Assembly: GCA_030685235.1 (NCBI GenBank)
Contig: MU839084.1
Location: 604,225-668,224 of the forward strand
Direction of reading: 5' to 3'
From: Copromyces sp. CBS 386.78
Taxonomy: Eukaryota; Ascomycota; Sordariomycetes; Sordariales; Sordariaceae
Length of the DNA: 64,000 nucleotides
The translations under genes and the position numbers were made by a program. The notes beneath the pieces were generated by a model. It ran no database searches and was not told the DNA's origin. It worked only from the letters and a program-made list of their open reading frames with translations. Shown piece by piece: positions 1 through 12,200 of this stretch (position 1 is the first letter of the stretch; the number at the start of each line of letters is the position of its first letter).

Positions 1-3000
1 CTTGCTATAGTCCACTTGCTCATCATCGGCATTGCGGTCCTTGATCATGCTCTGGACCTGTCTGACGAGCGCACGGCAGGCGGCACCGACAGCCTTGCTG
101 GCTTCCTCTAGGCTCTCCTGGTTCTTGCTCATGAAGCCGGCCTTCACACGGCTGGCAGCCACAAGCTGGGCGGTGGAGGCCGCAACATTATTAGATGCAA
201 CGATGAGCTGCTCGGGGCTGTTGCGGTTGGAAAGAACTCCGTCGGCAGTCTCAATGAGAGTGCTGGTCGAGTTGGCAACAGCCTTGGCGGCGGAAATGAG
301 ACCCTCGGTCCATCTGTTGTTCTTCTTGTAGAAGGCAGTGCGCGAAGACGAGCCACGACCCGCCTGCACGATCTCCTGCTGTGTAGCGGTGGCCGCCTTG
401 ATGAGCTGTGAAATGGCGGTAGTAATGGCCATGGCGGCATCGAGGATGGAGTCGTGGACCTTGAGTTCGTAGGTAGTGTAGCCATCGCGAGGCTTGTTCT
501 TGAGCTTCTGCAGACGGGCAACGGCAGCAGCAATGGCATCGGCCGCCTTGCTGAGTTCTTGATCGACAATGTCGCCAAGGTCACCCTTATTAGCGAGCTG
601 GCCGAAGCCAGGGGCGAAGGTCTCGACCAGCTTGTTCAGCTTTTGCAGGTTGATCTGGACATCGTTGTTGCTGTTGATGACAACATCTGTCTTCTGTAGG
701 GGATCCATACCCTCAAGGCGGAAGCTCAACAGACCGCGGAAGAACTTGACTGTCGAATGGGCAGATGAACGAGCACCGTTGATCAAGGAGTCACCCTTCT
801 TCTCGTCAGTAGCGAGGCGAACGAGGCCCTTGGTGTTGCTGCACACATCCGCGATGGCGCCAGCAAATACGTTGGCGTTCTTGATCAGCTCCGCCGGGCT
901 GCTGCTGGGACCATCGGCAATGAAAACGTTGAAAGCGGTAGCAAACTCCGTGGCACTGGCAGACGCCTTTTCAATCTGCGAGAGGATATAGGAAGGCGAA
1001 GCGTTCTGGTTTCCGGCTTGCATGGTGGAGTCGAGCTCATACATGGCATCATCAACACGCTGAACGCTGGCTTGCAGCACAGAGTCGATAATCTCGTTGA
1101 CCTTCTCCAGCTGTGAGAGGATCAAAGCGTCGAGCTGGCCGTCAAGGGCAGAATCGGAGACACCCTGGTTGTTCCTGAGCTCATTGAGCTCAATCAATGT
1201 CTGGTCCATGCCAGCCTTGTATACCTCGAGCTCCTCCTCCTTCTCGCGAAGCAATGCTTCAAGATCCGAGCTGCCATCCCGTAGCTTGGATTGGGCCTCT
1301 TCCAATGCTCGTGACTTGATACGCAAAGCTTCCTCCAGATCGGCCATCTCGCGGTTGTACTTGGAGAGCATTGTAGAAAGCTCGTTGCCCTTGCTCCGCT
1401 CGAGATTATCGGCGCGGTCCAAGGCCATCCGCAACTCCCTCTTGAGCTTCTCAACTTCGTCCTTGTTCGAGCCTGACAGCCTGTCCTTTTCATGAAGGGC
1501 CCTATCGCGCTCCCGAATCATGTCTGCCAGCTCCAAGTTCTTAGTCTTGATCTCACGCTCAAGCTTCTCCCGCTTCTCAATCGCTTCCTGGGCGGAAGCC
1601 GCCTTGAGCTGCACCGACTTGAACTTTTGGAGGAGGTCAAGATGCTCGTGACGAAGCTGGGAGTAGAGCTTTGCGAGCGCTTCGTACTTTGTCCTCCAAG
1701 TGTTGAGTTGTTCTTGTAGAGCACGAATCTGGTCATCCCTGCTGCTGATTTGCTGGCCGTAGTTACCCTGGATCTGTTGCAACTCGCTTTCCAAAGCCTT
1801 GACCCTTTGGTCGTACTGCTGCAGCATGAGTTGATCACGCTCGTACTGGGCTCGGGCATTCAGATTCTCCTGTTCAAGCTCAGCAAGCCGACCTTGAGTC
1901 TGCCATTGTGTCTGCTGGGCCATCAAGGCCTCTTGCTCCCTTTGCTGTTGCTCCATCAACCGACGCTGTTGTTCTTCGAAATCGCGTTGCGCTTGTAGTT
2001 GGGCTTGCTGCTGCGCTAGTAACGCCTGCTGCTGCTGTGCTTCCAAAACTCGCTGCTGCTCCTCGTATTCCCGGTTCTGCCTGTCAAGTTCATTCTTCCA
2101 GAACTCGGCCATGTCATCGGGCTCTTCGGATTTTGGTGCTGGGGGCGGAGGCGTTGGGCGCTTTTCGATTTCGTGCTTTGGCCGAGCAGGCAAAGCAGGT
2201 GCGTTTTCGTCCTCGGCTAGAAGGTTGGGCGGATCCTGGGGAAGCTTGGGAATCGTAATCAGACTGGTGAGATAGCGAAGGTTCGAGCACTCGTAATAGA
2301 ACTTGACCAGTCGGTAATGCTGAGCATCGTATCGTCCGCGCAACGGCTCCAACGCATCGATGTCGCCAGTGGAAGAGTGCATGGCGCGAAGCATGCTGGT
2401 GATGAACTTGTAGATGCCGTAGCTTTCGGTGACCAGAGGGACGAGGGCTGATATCCTGCACTCATTGTTGCCGACGTTCCGGAAGTGAGAGAATATGAGC
2501 TTCTGGAACTGGTCGATCTTGTCCTGAAGCGTCATGAGGTCGGTAATGGTTTCATAACCCTCGTTCGGATCGTTGATGGCCTTGAGACTGATGTATTCCT
2601 CGTACTCGAACGTGCCGTTGAACTCGGGATGTTGTTGGTGGAACGAAAGCTTCGCCAGGAGGTAGTAGACGTATTCCTTGATCAGGGGCCCGTATCCCCG
2701 CACGCCTTCGCCGCCCATACCACGGTTCAGACTGTCAATCCAGCCGCGGTTGGCCATGGCCTCTCTCAACGTCGCCGGGTGGCCTTCCTGAAGGACTTTG
2801 TGGATGGTGATGAGGGCCTTGAAGGTCTGGACCTCGTCGGCCATGATGGGTTGGACCTTCATGCCTGCCCAGAAGGACTGGGAGGACTTGTGGTCCCAGG
2901 TATATACGATACAGCTTCGAACATGCTTGCGTTTCGGGGCGGTCTCTTCGGCGCTGGTGGCCTTTCGGATGTTGATGGCCAGTTCGGCCTCGGATCTGTG

Positions 3001-3098
3001 TAGCGGCACCATCGGTCAGTATACATGCGCATTGGCGATTCGGGAGGGAGAACTCGACGGACGTACTTGGTATGATCGAGACTTCGTATGGTCGCCAT
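1..3098 (-). CDS. SLA2: Sla2/End4 endocytic adaptor (HIP1/Hip1R family), 3' end beyond window
   Basis: Clathrin-associated adaptor that links the plasma membrane to the actin cytoskeleton during endocytosis. Two exons are visible: 3098-3067, beginning MATIRSLDHTK, and 2995-1, joined across an intron with GTACGT donor and ACACAG acceptor. 1009 residues are visible and the frame runs open off the left edge, so only the extreme C-terminus is missing. Seen in order: ANTH phosphoinositide-binding domain (about residues 10-270, with YTWDHKSSQSFWAGMKVQ), a proline-rich stretch (KRPTPPPPAPKSEEPDD), a Gln/Glu-rich coiled coil to about 680, and an I/LWEQ (THATCH) actin-binding module from about 770 onward. 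In Pezizomycotina SLA2 usually borders the mating-type locus, so MAT may lie to the left of this window; that is inference. A run of 20 GTC triplets lies about 217 bp upstream of the start codon. Confidence 0.96.
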
Positions 3099-3314
3099 GT
3101 TGGGCAGTCAAAGGGAAGCCGTGTCTTTGTAATGATTATATTAGGTGTATATGGAGATGGCAGTTGGCGAGATATTATGGATGCGACAACGACCCGTCCC
3201 GGCAGACTGTTGGGCGCACGGCTTTGCAGGTGTTTCAATTAAAGAACGAGTAGTGGTCCAAGCTAAACAATAGGTGAGAGGAACTCGAGAATATCACGCG
3301 GCGACGGTGTTGCT

Positions 3315-3374
<60 letters not shown>
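3315..3374. repeat. (GTC)20 trinucleotide microsatellite
   Basis: Twenty uninterrupted GTC triplets by direct count. The array lies 217 bp upstream of the SLA2 start codon, in its promoter or 5' leader, and reads (GAC)20 on the SLA2 sense strand. Confidence 0.95.
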
Positions 3375-3375
<1 letters not shown>

Positions 3376-3936
3376 GCCTTTCCACTTGGACCAACAGGAA
3401 AGTGAGCTATGACACCTGTGGTTGGAGAAGAAACAGGAGTTCCAGAGTTCTGCCGTTCTGGAAGGTCGTACGGCGTCCGGGTTACAGCCACCTACGGCCT
3501 CGCAGCTCCTCGCATCTCGCCTTGGCAATCATGGCCAATGGTAATGCCGGATTGCTCTCGCGGTGGGGGGACATTGCAATGAGGACCCGATTGATGGCCC
3601 GCTAATTTAAGATCCATTAATGACCAAACCGTCATTTGACTCCCGGAATGCCCCTTGCCCGCTGGCAGCCTGCTGTCAAATACTCGAACACTCAGGTTCT
3701 TCTTGAATGTTCGAGGCCCCTAGCTCGACGGGAGTGTGCACATGGAGATGGGGCGTTGAAGATCTCTAGGACAGGCACCAACTTCTTGTACCTAGCTTTA
3801 GAGGTTGCTTATCATTTGGACGGGATGCATCGGAATCTGTGGCAGTCGCAACCGAAAGACACTACCAATTTTCCTGCATCCAAGCCAGATCCAGCGGGGA
3901 ATTCCATCTCTTCCCGTCCCTTTCAACCCCGAATCG

Positions 3937-3967
3937 ACTACTCGTCTGGCTAGGCCAGACGAGTAGT
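3937..3967. repeat. Perfect 14-bp inverted repeat (31-nt hairpin)
   Basis: Arms ACTACTCGTCTGGC and GCCAGACGAGTAGT are perfectly complementary around the 3-nt loop TAG. A second 31-nt hairpin at 17219-17249 shares the core TACTCGTC...GACGAGTA. Not explained by any gene; it lies between SLA2 and ATG3. Confidence 0.9.
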
Positions 3968-4619
3968 ACAATTTCATCTCTTTTGGATGGCTTACCTACC
4001 TTGATGGGTAACTGACCTCGAGACTATAGAGGAATCCCTCACAAGGGCAGACCGCTGGGTGACCGCTGCGCTTTATCTCGAGGCCCCGCACCTTCACTCC
4101 AGGCACCTCGCTGAACAGCGAGCTAGGACCGGAACACGGGCATGTTGCGCAAGCTTGGCGCCATCCCGTCATCCACATCACACCCCTGCCCAGTCACTAT
4201 CACGGGCTTCCCCAGTGTTCGTCACTTGACGTTTGGCAGCCTCAATTCTCCAAGTGCTGCATCGTTCGCGTCACAGGCATCTGCTTTGTGATTTGCTTTA
4301 TCCCCGATTTGTTCTCCCATCAACTCTCCTCTTCCTCTTCTTTTTCCCTCGCACAACCGTCAAACGAAATCACCCTCTTAGCACCGATCGAGTTCAACCT
4401 TATCGCGACCGCCAGTGCAAGGAACAGACGAAAGCATACCTAGGTATCTACCCCACCCCGCCTTTCATCGCCTATCCCCATAGTCCCCCATTCGACAGCC
4501 TACAACAAACACCTTTACGGTCAGGAGGGCCTCCGAAAGCCCAACTCCGCCAGTCAACCTCCTCGTTCATCGATTTACCTAAGATATACAGTATCATCCA
4601 TCGATTTACCAATTTCAAG

Positions 4620-5810
4620 ATGAACTTCCTCAGATCAACCGCTGCCACCCTCCTCGACAAGTACACGCCCGTCAGCCATACCTCGACATTCCGCAACACA
4701 GGGCAGATCACCCCAGAAGAGTTCGTTGCCGCCGGCGACTACCTCACTTTCAAGTTCCCTTCGTGGTCCTGGGCCGATGCCGACTCACCTAGCAAGCGCC
4801 TCCCGTTTCTGCCAGCCGGAAAGCAGTTCCTCGTTACACGACATGTTCCCTGCCATCGACGCTTGAACGATGACTTTGCTGGCGATGCGGGCCACGAGGA
4901 GGCTCTCGTTGAGGGCAACAAGGGCGGTGATGACGATGACGGCTGGTTGCGGACCGGCAGCATGACCAGCTCACAGCCCCTTAGGGTACGAGAGGTTCGC
5001 AACATCGACGATGCCGGCAACGTTGGCGATAGAGAGGTTGTGGATGAGGATGACATTCCCGATATGGAAGACGACGATGATGACGAGGCCATCATCCGGG
5101 CTGAGGGCGATAACTCCAGCAGGTAAGATCAACATCCACACGTCCCCAGCAGCAGTTCATGAGCCAGCAGTTGAACATATGCTAACTTGACCGCCTCTTA
5201 CTTACAGTGGAAAGCGCACCTACACCCTCTACATCACCTACGCCAACGCCTACAAGTGCCCACGCATGTACATGTCGGGCTATCTCGCCAACGGGCAACC
5301 ACTCCCCCCTCATCTGATGATGGAGGATATCGTCGGCGACTACAAGGACAAGACCGTAACACTCGAAGACTTTCCCTTCTTCTCCCACAGCGTCAAGATG
5401 GCCAGTGTGCACCCCTGCCGTCACGCCTCCGTCATGAAGACGTTGCTGGATCGGGCTGATGCCGCCCTCAAGCTCCGCCGTGAAAAGATGAAGGCCGGTC
5501 AGGGTTCCGGAAGCGAGCAGGGAATGGAAGGCCTTGTGGATGAGATCAACAAGTTGGATGTCAGCGGGGCACATGCGAACGCTGTCGAGGCCGCTCCCGG
5601 CGAAGATGCCGAGTGGGAGGAGGTTCCGCATGATGTTACTGACCAGGAGGTCGCCATCCGTGTGGATCAGTACCTGGTGGTTTTCTTGAAGGTTTGTCTC
5701 CCTGCAGCCCGTTGATCAACCGTTTATTGGTGATGTTCTTGTGCTGACTTTAATAGTTCATTGCCAGCGTCACTCCCGGCATCGAGCACGACTTCACCAT
5801 GGGTGTTTAA
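4620..5810 (+). CDS. atg3: Atg3, E2-like conjugating enzyme of autophagy
   Basis: Transfers Atg8 to phosphatidylethanolamine, accepting it from the E1 enzyme Atg7, for autophagosome growth. Three exons, 4620-5122, 5208-5691 and 5757-5810, with GTAAGA/CTTACAG and GTTTGT/AATAG junctions, give 346 residues, normal for the family. Seen: N-terminus [17 protein letters not shown]; a strongly acidic flexible region (about residues 110-165, with runs of Asp); the conserved stretch [18 protein letters not shown]; the catalytic HPCRHAS motif with active-site Cys at about residue 238; and the C-terminus HDFTMGV. The first Met of the conserved start is used; an in-frame extension upstream from 4233 looks like leader sequence, being proline- and histidine-rich with no family similarity. 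It is divergent from SLA2 and followed by a tRNA gene. Confidence 0.97.
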
Positions 5811-6132
5811 GTCAGACTGCTGATCACTTCGTGTCATCGTCCTCGTTTTGAGATTAGATGGGGCTACTGGTAGCATCTGCTCTTTTTTGTTATGCTCTTG
5901 ACTTCAGTGCGGGCAGGTTGGGGTTAGGTAATTGGGCATCATGGATTATGGAGTACTACGGAATGGATAACTGGGCTGGCTGATTGGGGGACGGCGATAC
6001 GTAATTCTGGAAGTTCGTTGGTCGATGGTTTCAATAATGTTTTTGACAATAGGAAATACAGAAAGTTTCATGACTAGTATATCAGCGCATGACTCGAGCG
6101 TTTCTTTCAACCATTCAAGGCGGTTAACAACC

Positions 6133-6205
6133 GCCCGGCTAGCTCAATCGGTAGAGCGTGAGACTCTTAATCTCAAGGTTGTGGGTTCGACCCCCACGTC
6201 GGGCT
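6133..6205 (+). tRNA. tRNA-Lys (anticodon CTT), no intron
   Basis: A full cloverleaf can be folded by eye: acceptor stem GCCCGGC/GTCGGGC (one G-U pair) with discriminator T, D arm GCTC/GAGC, anticodon stem TGAGA/TCTCA around loop CTCTTAA, variable loop AGGTT, and T arm GTGGG/CCCAC around TTCGACC. The anticodon CTT decodes AAG lysine. It stands alone in the 800-bp space between the convergent ATG3 and CWC24 genes, as dispersed fungal tRNA genes do. The internal B box reads GGTTCGACCCC. Confidence 0.95.
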
Positions 6206-6612
6206 CAATTCCCGATGTCCCTGAGTTATCACGGCAACATCATCTTTTTTCACTTCTTTCGTGTCACGTTCTGTGGTGTTTTGTCCACATATTTTTTGGC
6301 CAATTGTCGGTTTGTGTGACCAGAAACTGCTTTGCTTGTCCAAGACATCAAACACAACACATTTGATCATGATTCCACCCGGACCTACAGCAGAAAATGG
6401 CGGTGGTTATCGCTAAAACCTTGTGATCAATTTTGACAACAACGAGACTGGTCCTGAAGCCCATGAAATTCAAGCTAGACATGCTAACGCCCGGTGATAT
6501 CGAGGCCTTCTTGCAAGAAGCGCCGTTCTTTTGCTGCCTTTCTCCAGCGTCTCTCGTCTCTCCCATTCCCATCTATACCATGGGTGTCCTCCCTACTTCA
6601 ACCAAGTCCACC

Positions 6613-7866
6613 TCATTCACTCCCCTCCTCGCCCTCCCCCTCATCCTCACTAACCTCCTCCCCCCTCTCCTTCGCCTCCCTCCTCAACCTCTCCTGCCTA
6701 GCCCTCTTCTTCTCCAACAACTTCGCCAGCCTCTTCGCCGCATTAAACACCCCATTCGTCCCCGCTCCACAGGCCGCGCAGCTCGGGTCCTTCCGATATC
6801 TTTTCAGCGCACACCCCTCACAGAAATAATGTCCGCAGCGTGTGACGACGGGAGAATTTGAATAGGGACCCCGGCAGATGATGCATGCGAAGGGGATGTT
6901 TTCTAAGAGGGCTTCTTCCGCAGCGTCGGCGTCTTCCTCTTCTTCACCATTTTTGTTGGCTTTGTTGAGGCGGCGGCTGCCGTCCGCGCTGGAGACGATG
7001 GTGCCCTGGAGGTTTTTCTTGCCCTTGGTTACGTTCTCCCATTCCTTGTCGAGTTGCCAGCCGTGGGCGTAATCTTCGCGGGCGTGGAGGAATTTGCAGT
7101 TATCGCCGAAGCCGCAGAAGCCGGTTTGTTTGTAGCTGTTTTAAATTTTGACAAAAGCGTCAGCACAGGTAACAGGTTACGGGAGAGAAGGGGGAAGAAC
7201 TCACTCTTTACAAACATCAGGCGCCATATCCGTAATCGTAATCGTCCGAATATTGCTCGGCGCCTTGATCGGCCCAACCTTGCGATTTGGCGCGTTCGGG
7301 TTCTTTTGTATGTAACTCGCTTGGTTCGCCAGGCCTTTGTATGTCCCGTCCGGTTCTCGTTCCGGTCCTTGTGCTTCATCCTCCCCGCTCTTCTTCTTGG
7401 TGTCCTTCATGTTCCTCGTCCTCCCCAGCAGACTTTTTGTTGAGAGGTCCTCCTTGTCCTCATCAAACCAATTACTCCCCTTCGTAGCATCCTGCTTCGT
7501 CGCGTCCAGCCTTAGTGCGGCGTCCCGGTCGGCTGAATAGATGATGCTCCGGATTTGTTCTTCTCTTGTCATCCCTCCGTTGGTATTGGAGCCGGCATTA
7601 TCTCGTGATGAGGCCATGATGGCTGCCGTGTGGTTCTTTTTCCGACGCTTGATGCGCTGGCCTGTCGCCTCGTCCTCGGAGGACTCGAAGTCAGAGGAGT
7701 CATCGTCGCTGTCTTTTGCTGCGGATGGCGGAGAGGCGGGGCGTTTGCGCAGGTTTGCTTTGCCCTTTGCGCCGCGCTTCTTGAAGATTGCGACTGGGGC
7801 GATGGGGGCGGTTGAGGTCGCTGTCGTGGCTTCGGGTGCTGCTGGTGGTTGCTCGGTGTCTGCCAT
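6613..7866 (-). CDS. cwc24: Cwc24/RNF113-type splicing factor (CCCH zinc finger plus RING)
   Basis: Spliceosome-associated protein that, in yeast, acts at the 5' splice site around catalytic activation. Two exons, 7866-7205 and 7135-6613, with a GTGAGT donor and AACAG acceptor, give 394 residues. Seen: a Ser/Asp/Glu-rich N-terminal half with basic patches (KRIKRRKKN-like), then a CCCH finger, C219-x8-C228-x5-C234-x3-H238 ([20 protein letters not shown]), interrupted by the intron; a linker; a C3HC4 RING finger at about 305-344 (CIIC...CGHYFCEGCALKRY...CAAC); and a charged Glu-rich tail. The start MADTEQPPAA is chosen because the frame upstream of it resembles leader sequence. Domain order and length fit Cwc24/RNF113. 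It converges with ATG3 across the tRNA gene. Confidence 0.95.
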
Positions 7867-9272
7867 CGTGGAATTTCGTGAATGTTGGGTGAGAATGTCC
7901 GGTGCGGCGATTTCGAATATGATCCGAGTAGTAAGTGTTTGGAGCTGGTTGCTTGAGGCAGGCGAAAGAATTCCTGTGCCTTGTCGGGAGTTCTTGGTGA
8001 TCTGGACCAGGCGAGACCTGACGGGTAAAGTGGTGAACGGTCTGATAAGATTGATAATCCCCAATCGATACCCGTACTGAAGATTCCATTATGTCATGGT
8101 CTCTGCAAGCTTCCAGACTTGACACAGACGGCAGGCAGCTGACAAATTCTTGGCACAAACTTACCCCTTTTCTTTCAGCGAGGCTCCAGCCAATTAGGAC
8201 ATCGGCTCACAAAACGAATGTTGACACACTGGGTACGTACCTTTATAGTCGAACTGACAACATATCCATGCCAGTGATACGCACGACACTTCTCTTTCCT
8301 TGTTGTTTTCGCCTTCATACATACCCTGTGACAGAGCAGCTCTTGAATGTTTCTATTCCAGGTTCTATCCTTTTATCCAGTTTTCCTCCTGGATGCTTGT
8401 GCGGTGGCTCGACCTTATCTCAATCACGCATGGCACTTTACTTTATCCAGTTATCTTCCACAAGGAAATGCTGAATTCAGAGTGTTATGATATGCCCGGT
8501 CTGGGTTTGAACTTGGGGTTATTACTACGACGAACAGACAAGAGAGCAAAATAGTGCAAGTAGTAAAGTATATTGCTATTAAATACTGCGTTCCTACTAT
8601 CGCTCGCACCATCGTACCTCAGCTTATTCCACTAAACCTCCTTCCCCCCAACACGCATCTCCATCCCAGTTCCCATCCGGCAGGCACCCTAATTGATCCA
8701 TATCGCATCAAGGCAAACGAAAGATGAAGCGGATGGCTACTGGTGAGCGGCAAGACAGACAAAACAGCAACGCAGACAATTTTCCCTTGGAGTTCTCCTC
8801 TTCCCGTCACTCTTTCTTTTCCTCCATCCATTTTCCTCCCATTGAGCGAAATGCTCAAGCCAACAGCTTCTGAACGAAAGAACGCCCAAAAATCCGACAA
8901 CCTAAGTCAATCCAAAAAGGACTACATGAACAGATAAGAAAAGTTGAGGGAGCTGAAGAAAGCCCGGGGTTGGTAGTACAAGGTGCAGCGACTTGCAGGG
9001 AACCCACGAGGGTCGCAAGGAGTTTCTCGACAGAAGCGCAGGGCAAAAACAATCAAGAAAACAATGGATGAAGTGATCATCAACGTCATGATAAATTCCG
9101 TAGCGTATGGCCGGGTTTATTCCGTGAAAGTCCGATGCAAAAATGGTAGCTGAAACGATCGATGAGAAGAAAATTTGTTGCCAAATGAAGTGGCAATCTG
9201 ATTTTGTGATTTGGTAACGGTGTAGCCCTTCAGTTAAAGACTATCCGACGAAACTGGAGATTGCAAAACTGT
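7867..9272. other. Intergenic region between CWC24 and the apsA-like gene
   Basis: About 1.4 kb holding the CWC24 promoter and leader and the 3' untranslated region of the apsA-like gene. No open frame here has domain content, and no RNA gene, repeat or inverted repeat stood out. Confidence 0.5.
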
Positions 9273-12200
9273 TCACGCCGCAGATCGTAGGGTTCCAGTC
9301 CGTGATGGTGTAGTACTAGGTCCTCTAGAAGGTCCCCTCGAAGATCCTCGGTGCGTGTGGTGATGGTGTGTACGGTGATTGTGGCCGCGCTTAGAGCCAC
9401 TAGTCAAGGTGCCAACATCATGTTTCCCTGTGTAAACGTTAGCATACCATATCACCTTGAAAAAAGAATGTGGACTCTGCTTACCATCACAACAAGCTCT
9501 GACGTTCTCAAGCCGGTCGGCTTCTCGATCTTGCTGTTCAATCATTTGTCTCACATCTTCAGCGCTATCCTCGACCTCGCTCTGTTCGTAGATGCCGTGG
9601 GGCGTGTCTCGACCAGAAACACTCCTGCTGCCTCTTATACTGCCAAATTTGCTCTCCTTCCAATAGCCACTGATTCGACTGAGAGTGCCGACCGAGGGGC
9701 GATTTTGGGCGCTTTGCCTGTTGGGCGTAAGAGTTGGAATGTTCATCGACATATCGAGGGCCGGTGAGTCGACACGGAGCGATCTGGAGTTGTAGGACGA
9801 CAGCGAAGGTGCGCCACGGGAGCCACTTGGCGCCTGCCTCGAGTATTGAGGGTTGAAATCGTTGATGTCATCTCTCGTGATATGCCCGGCAATCTCCTCC
9901 GCGTCTGCATGGCCGTCTTCGTTGGTACGAAGGAGCAGATATGAGAGTGCGTTGAACCATGTCTCGTGCCGCTGGCCTGTCGTACAGGTAAACTTGACAG
10001 TCCTGCCGGGTGAGATAATCACCAAACTCTTGCGGTGCAGACCGGGAGGCATAGGATTGTCATCCGCCACGACTCGTACAGCCTCGATGGGAACGCTCTT
10101 CGCTCTCAACTCGCTGCGACCGGCGGCTGAGGGGTCACGATCACTCCAATACAGGGTACGCGTGTAAGGATGGACCCAGAAGTACCTGCGATGCCGGTTG
10201 TCGGACATCTCTCCACGACCAGCCTTGCGAGTATACTTCCACAGATATTCACCGATCATGGTCTGGGTGATAGCCTGGATCATGCGAGGGTCGGTACCCG
10301 CGCCAAAGCCATGCGGATCGAAGCCGCCATTTTGTTGCATCTGGAACCGTGTGTCCATCTCGGAAACAAAAGAGGAAACCGAGGACTTGCGGCTATGCTG
10401 CGTCAAGCGAGACGGTGAGTGAACACCAGAAGCCATAGTTCCATGTGCTGAACCAGTTCTGTCCATGGCACGGGGTGTGGGCGTGCCACGACCAGACACG
10501 TAAGACATGGGAGACATAGGGCGTGTGTTGCCACTGGGAGTTCGTGGCCGCAATCCATGATTTTGATTCCTGAGCGCCGAGGCCGAGAATAGCGGCGGCC
10601 CCATGAGACCAGTCATTGTTTGATTGCCGCTTGAGGAGCCGGTCCTGGCAGCTTCGATAGCTTCCTTGTGGTTGGGAGGTAGCGGAGGAACATCGGTTAC
10701 AAAAGCCTTGCTACTAGCAGAGCTATTTGGTCTCCTAATGGCTGTAGTTCCTTCGATGACAGCAGTACCGGTATCCGCCATCTTGCCCTTTGAAGAGGCG
10801 ATGCTTTCAGGGATCTCCTGGAAACTCCGGTTCCTCCTAATAGTAGAGAGAGTGCCGGTGCTCAAAGACGAGTCTGTCCTCTCTAGCTCACGAGTATGGG
10901 ACTGGTGAGCTCCTGACATCAAAAGCATGTCAATAACCTCCGAGGTCAAGGCTGTTTGCACTTCCTGGTCCACAGTAGCCAATGGTGGCTGCTGCTGTGA
11001 ATCGGGCTTTTGCTCGGGCGTAGACCGTGAGAGGTCTCCGTCAACATGTGCGTCGGTTTCTAGGTCATTGGGTAGAATGAAAGCATTTCTCTTCGGACTG
11101 CGATTCATCGGAGGCTCGGTACCCAGTGACTGCCAGTTAGCAAAAGCCAGTGATGGAGGAAGGCTGATAGCAGGCTCCAGAGCGAGAGGCTCGATCTCTT
11201 GTGCCAGTATTGATGAAACAGAGAGAGTAGGCGGCAGAGCAGCGGGAATTTCTTCTGGTTCGACATCCAATAGCTGGATTTGAGAAACGGACATAGCAGG
11301 CGGTGGTGTCAGTGGCCTTTCCTCGGGCTTAATGTCATTCATCTGTACCGTCGAGAGTGATAGGGCCGGCAGAGGAGCAATAGGTAGCTCAACTGGCTCG
11401 ATGTCGCTCGCCTGAACTGACGAAACGGAGAGCGGCGGCAAGGGAGAAGCTGGCAGCTCGACGGGTTGGATGTCACTCGCCTGGACCAAAGAAATAGACA
11501 GTGGCGGCAGAGGAGCAGGCGGTGCTTCGATAGGTTGGATGTCACTCGCCTGGACTGAAGAGATAGACAGTGGCGGCAGAGGAGCAGGCGGTGCTTCGAT
11601 AGGTTGGATGTCACTCGCCTGGACTGAAGAGATAGACAGTGGCGGCAGAGGGGCGGGCGGTTCTTCGACAGGCTCGATTGCACACGCTTGGACCGAGGAG
11701 ACCGAAAGCGCTAGCAGGGGAGCTGTCGGTCCCTCGATAGGCTCAATATCGTGCGTTTGGAGCGAGGAGATCGACAACGCCGGCAAAGGAGCGGGTACTT
11801 CCTCAACGGGCTCGATATGGCTTGCCTGGACTGACGATACCGACAATGCTGGCAAGGGAACAGGCGGGAGCTCAACAGGCTCGAAGTCGTGTGACCGAAC
11901 GGATGAAACAGCAAGAGCCGGTAAAGGTTCTGCTGGTTCCTGACGGGGCTCCAGCACTTCGGCCTTGATAGGCGAGAGTGACAACGGCGCCGGCAGTGGC
12001 GTAGGCTCAGCTTGTGGTTCCACATTCTCCGATATAATTGACGAGAAGCCGAGGGGGACAGGCAGAGCCTTCTCCTTAAGTTCCTTCGGTGCCTCCACCA
12101 CTGTAACCACAGTAGGTGCTTCCACTGGTACTGCAACCGGTTCGACATGTTCCGAGAGGACATGCGAGAAAGCGAGGTCAATAGGTGTTGACACAGTCGC

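Larger units (their letters stand above)
3099..4619. other. Divergent intergenic region between SLA2 and ATG3
   Basis: This 1.5-kb spacer must hold the promoters and leaders of both flanking genes. It contains a GTC trinucleotide array (3315-3374) and a perfect 14-bp inverted repeat (3937-3967), listed separately. Pyrimidine-rich stretches precede the ATG3 start, as is usual for Sordariaceae leaders. Short open frames here, including one that translates the triplet array as poly-Asp, have no other sign of coding. Confidence 0.6.

Noticed and set aside
3294..3491. Minus-strand frame with a poly-Asp run
   Set aside because: It is the translation of the GTC microsatellite; no domain, and it lies in the SLA2 5' region.
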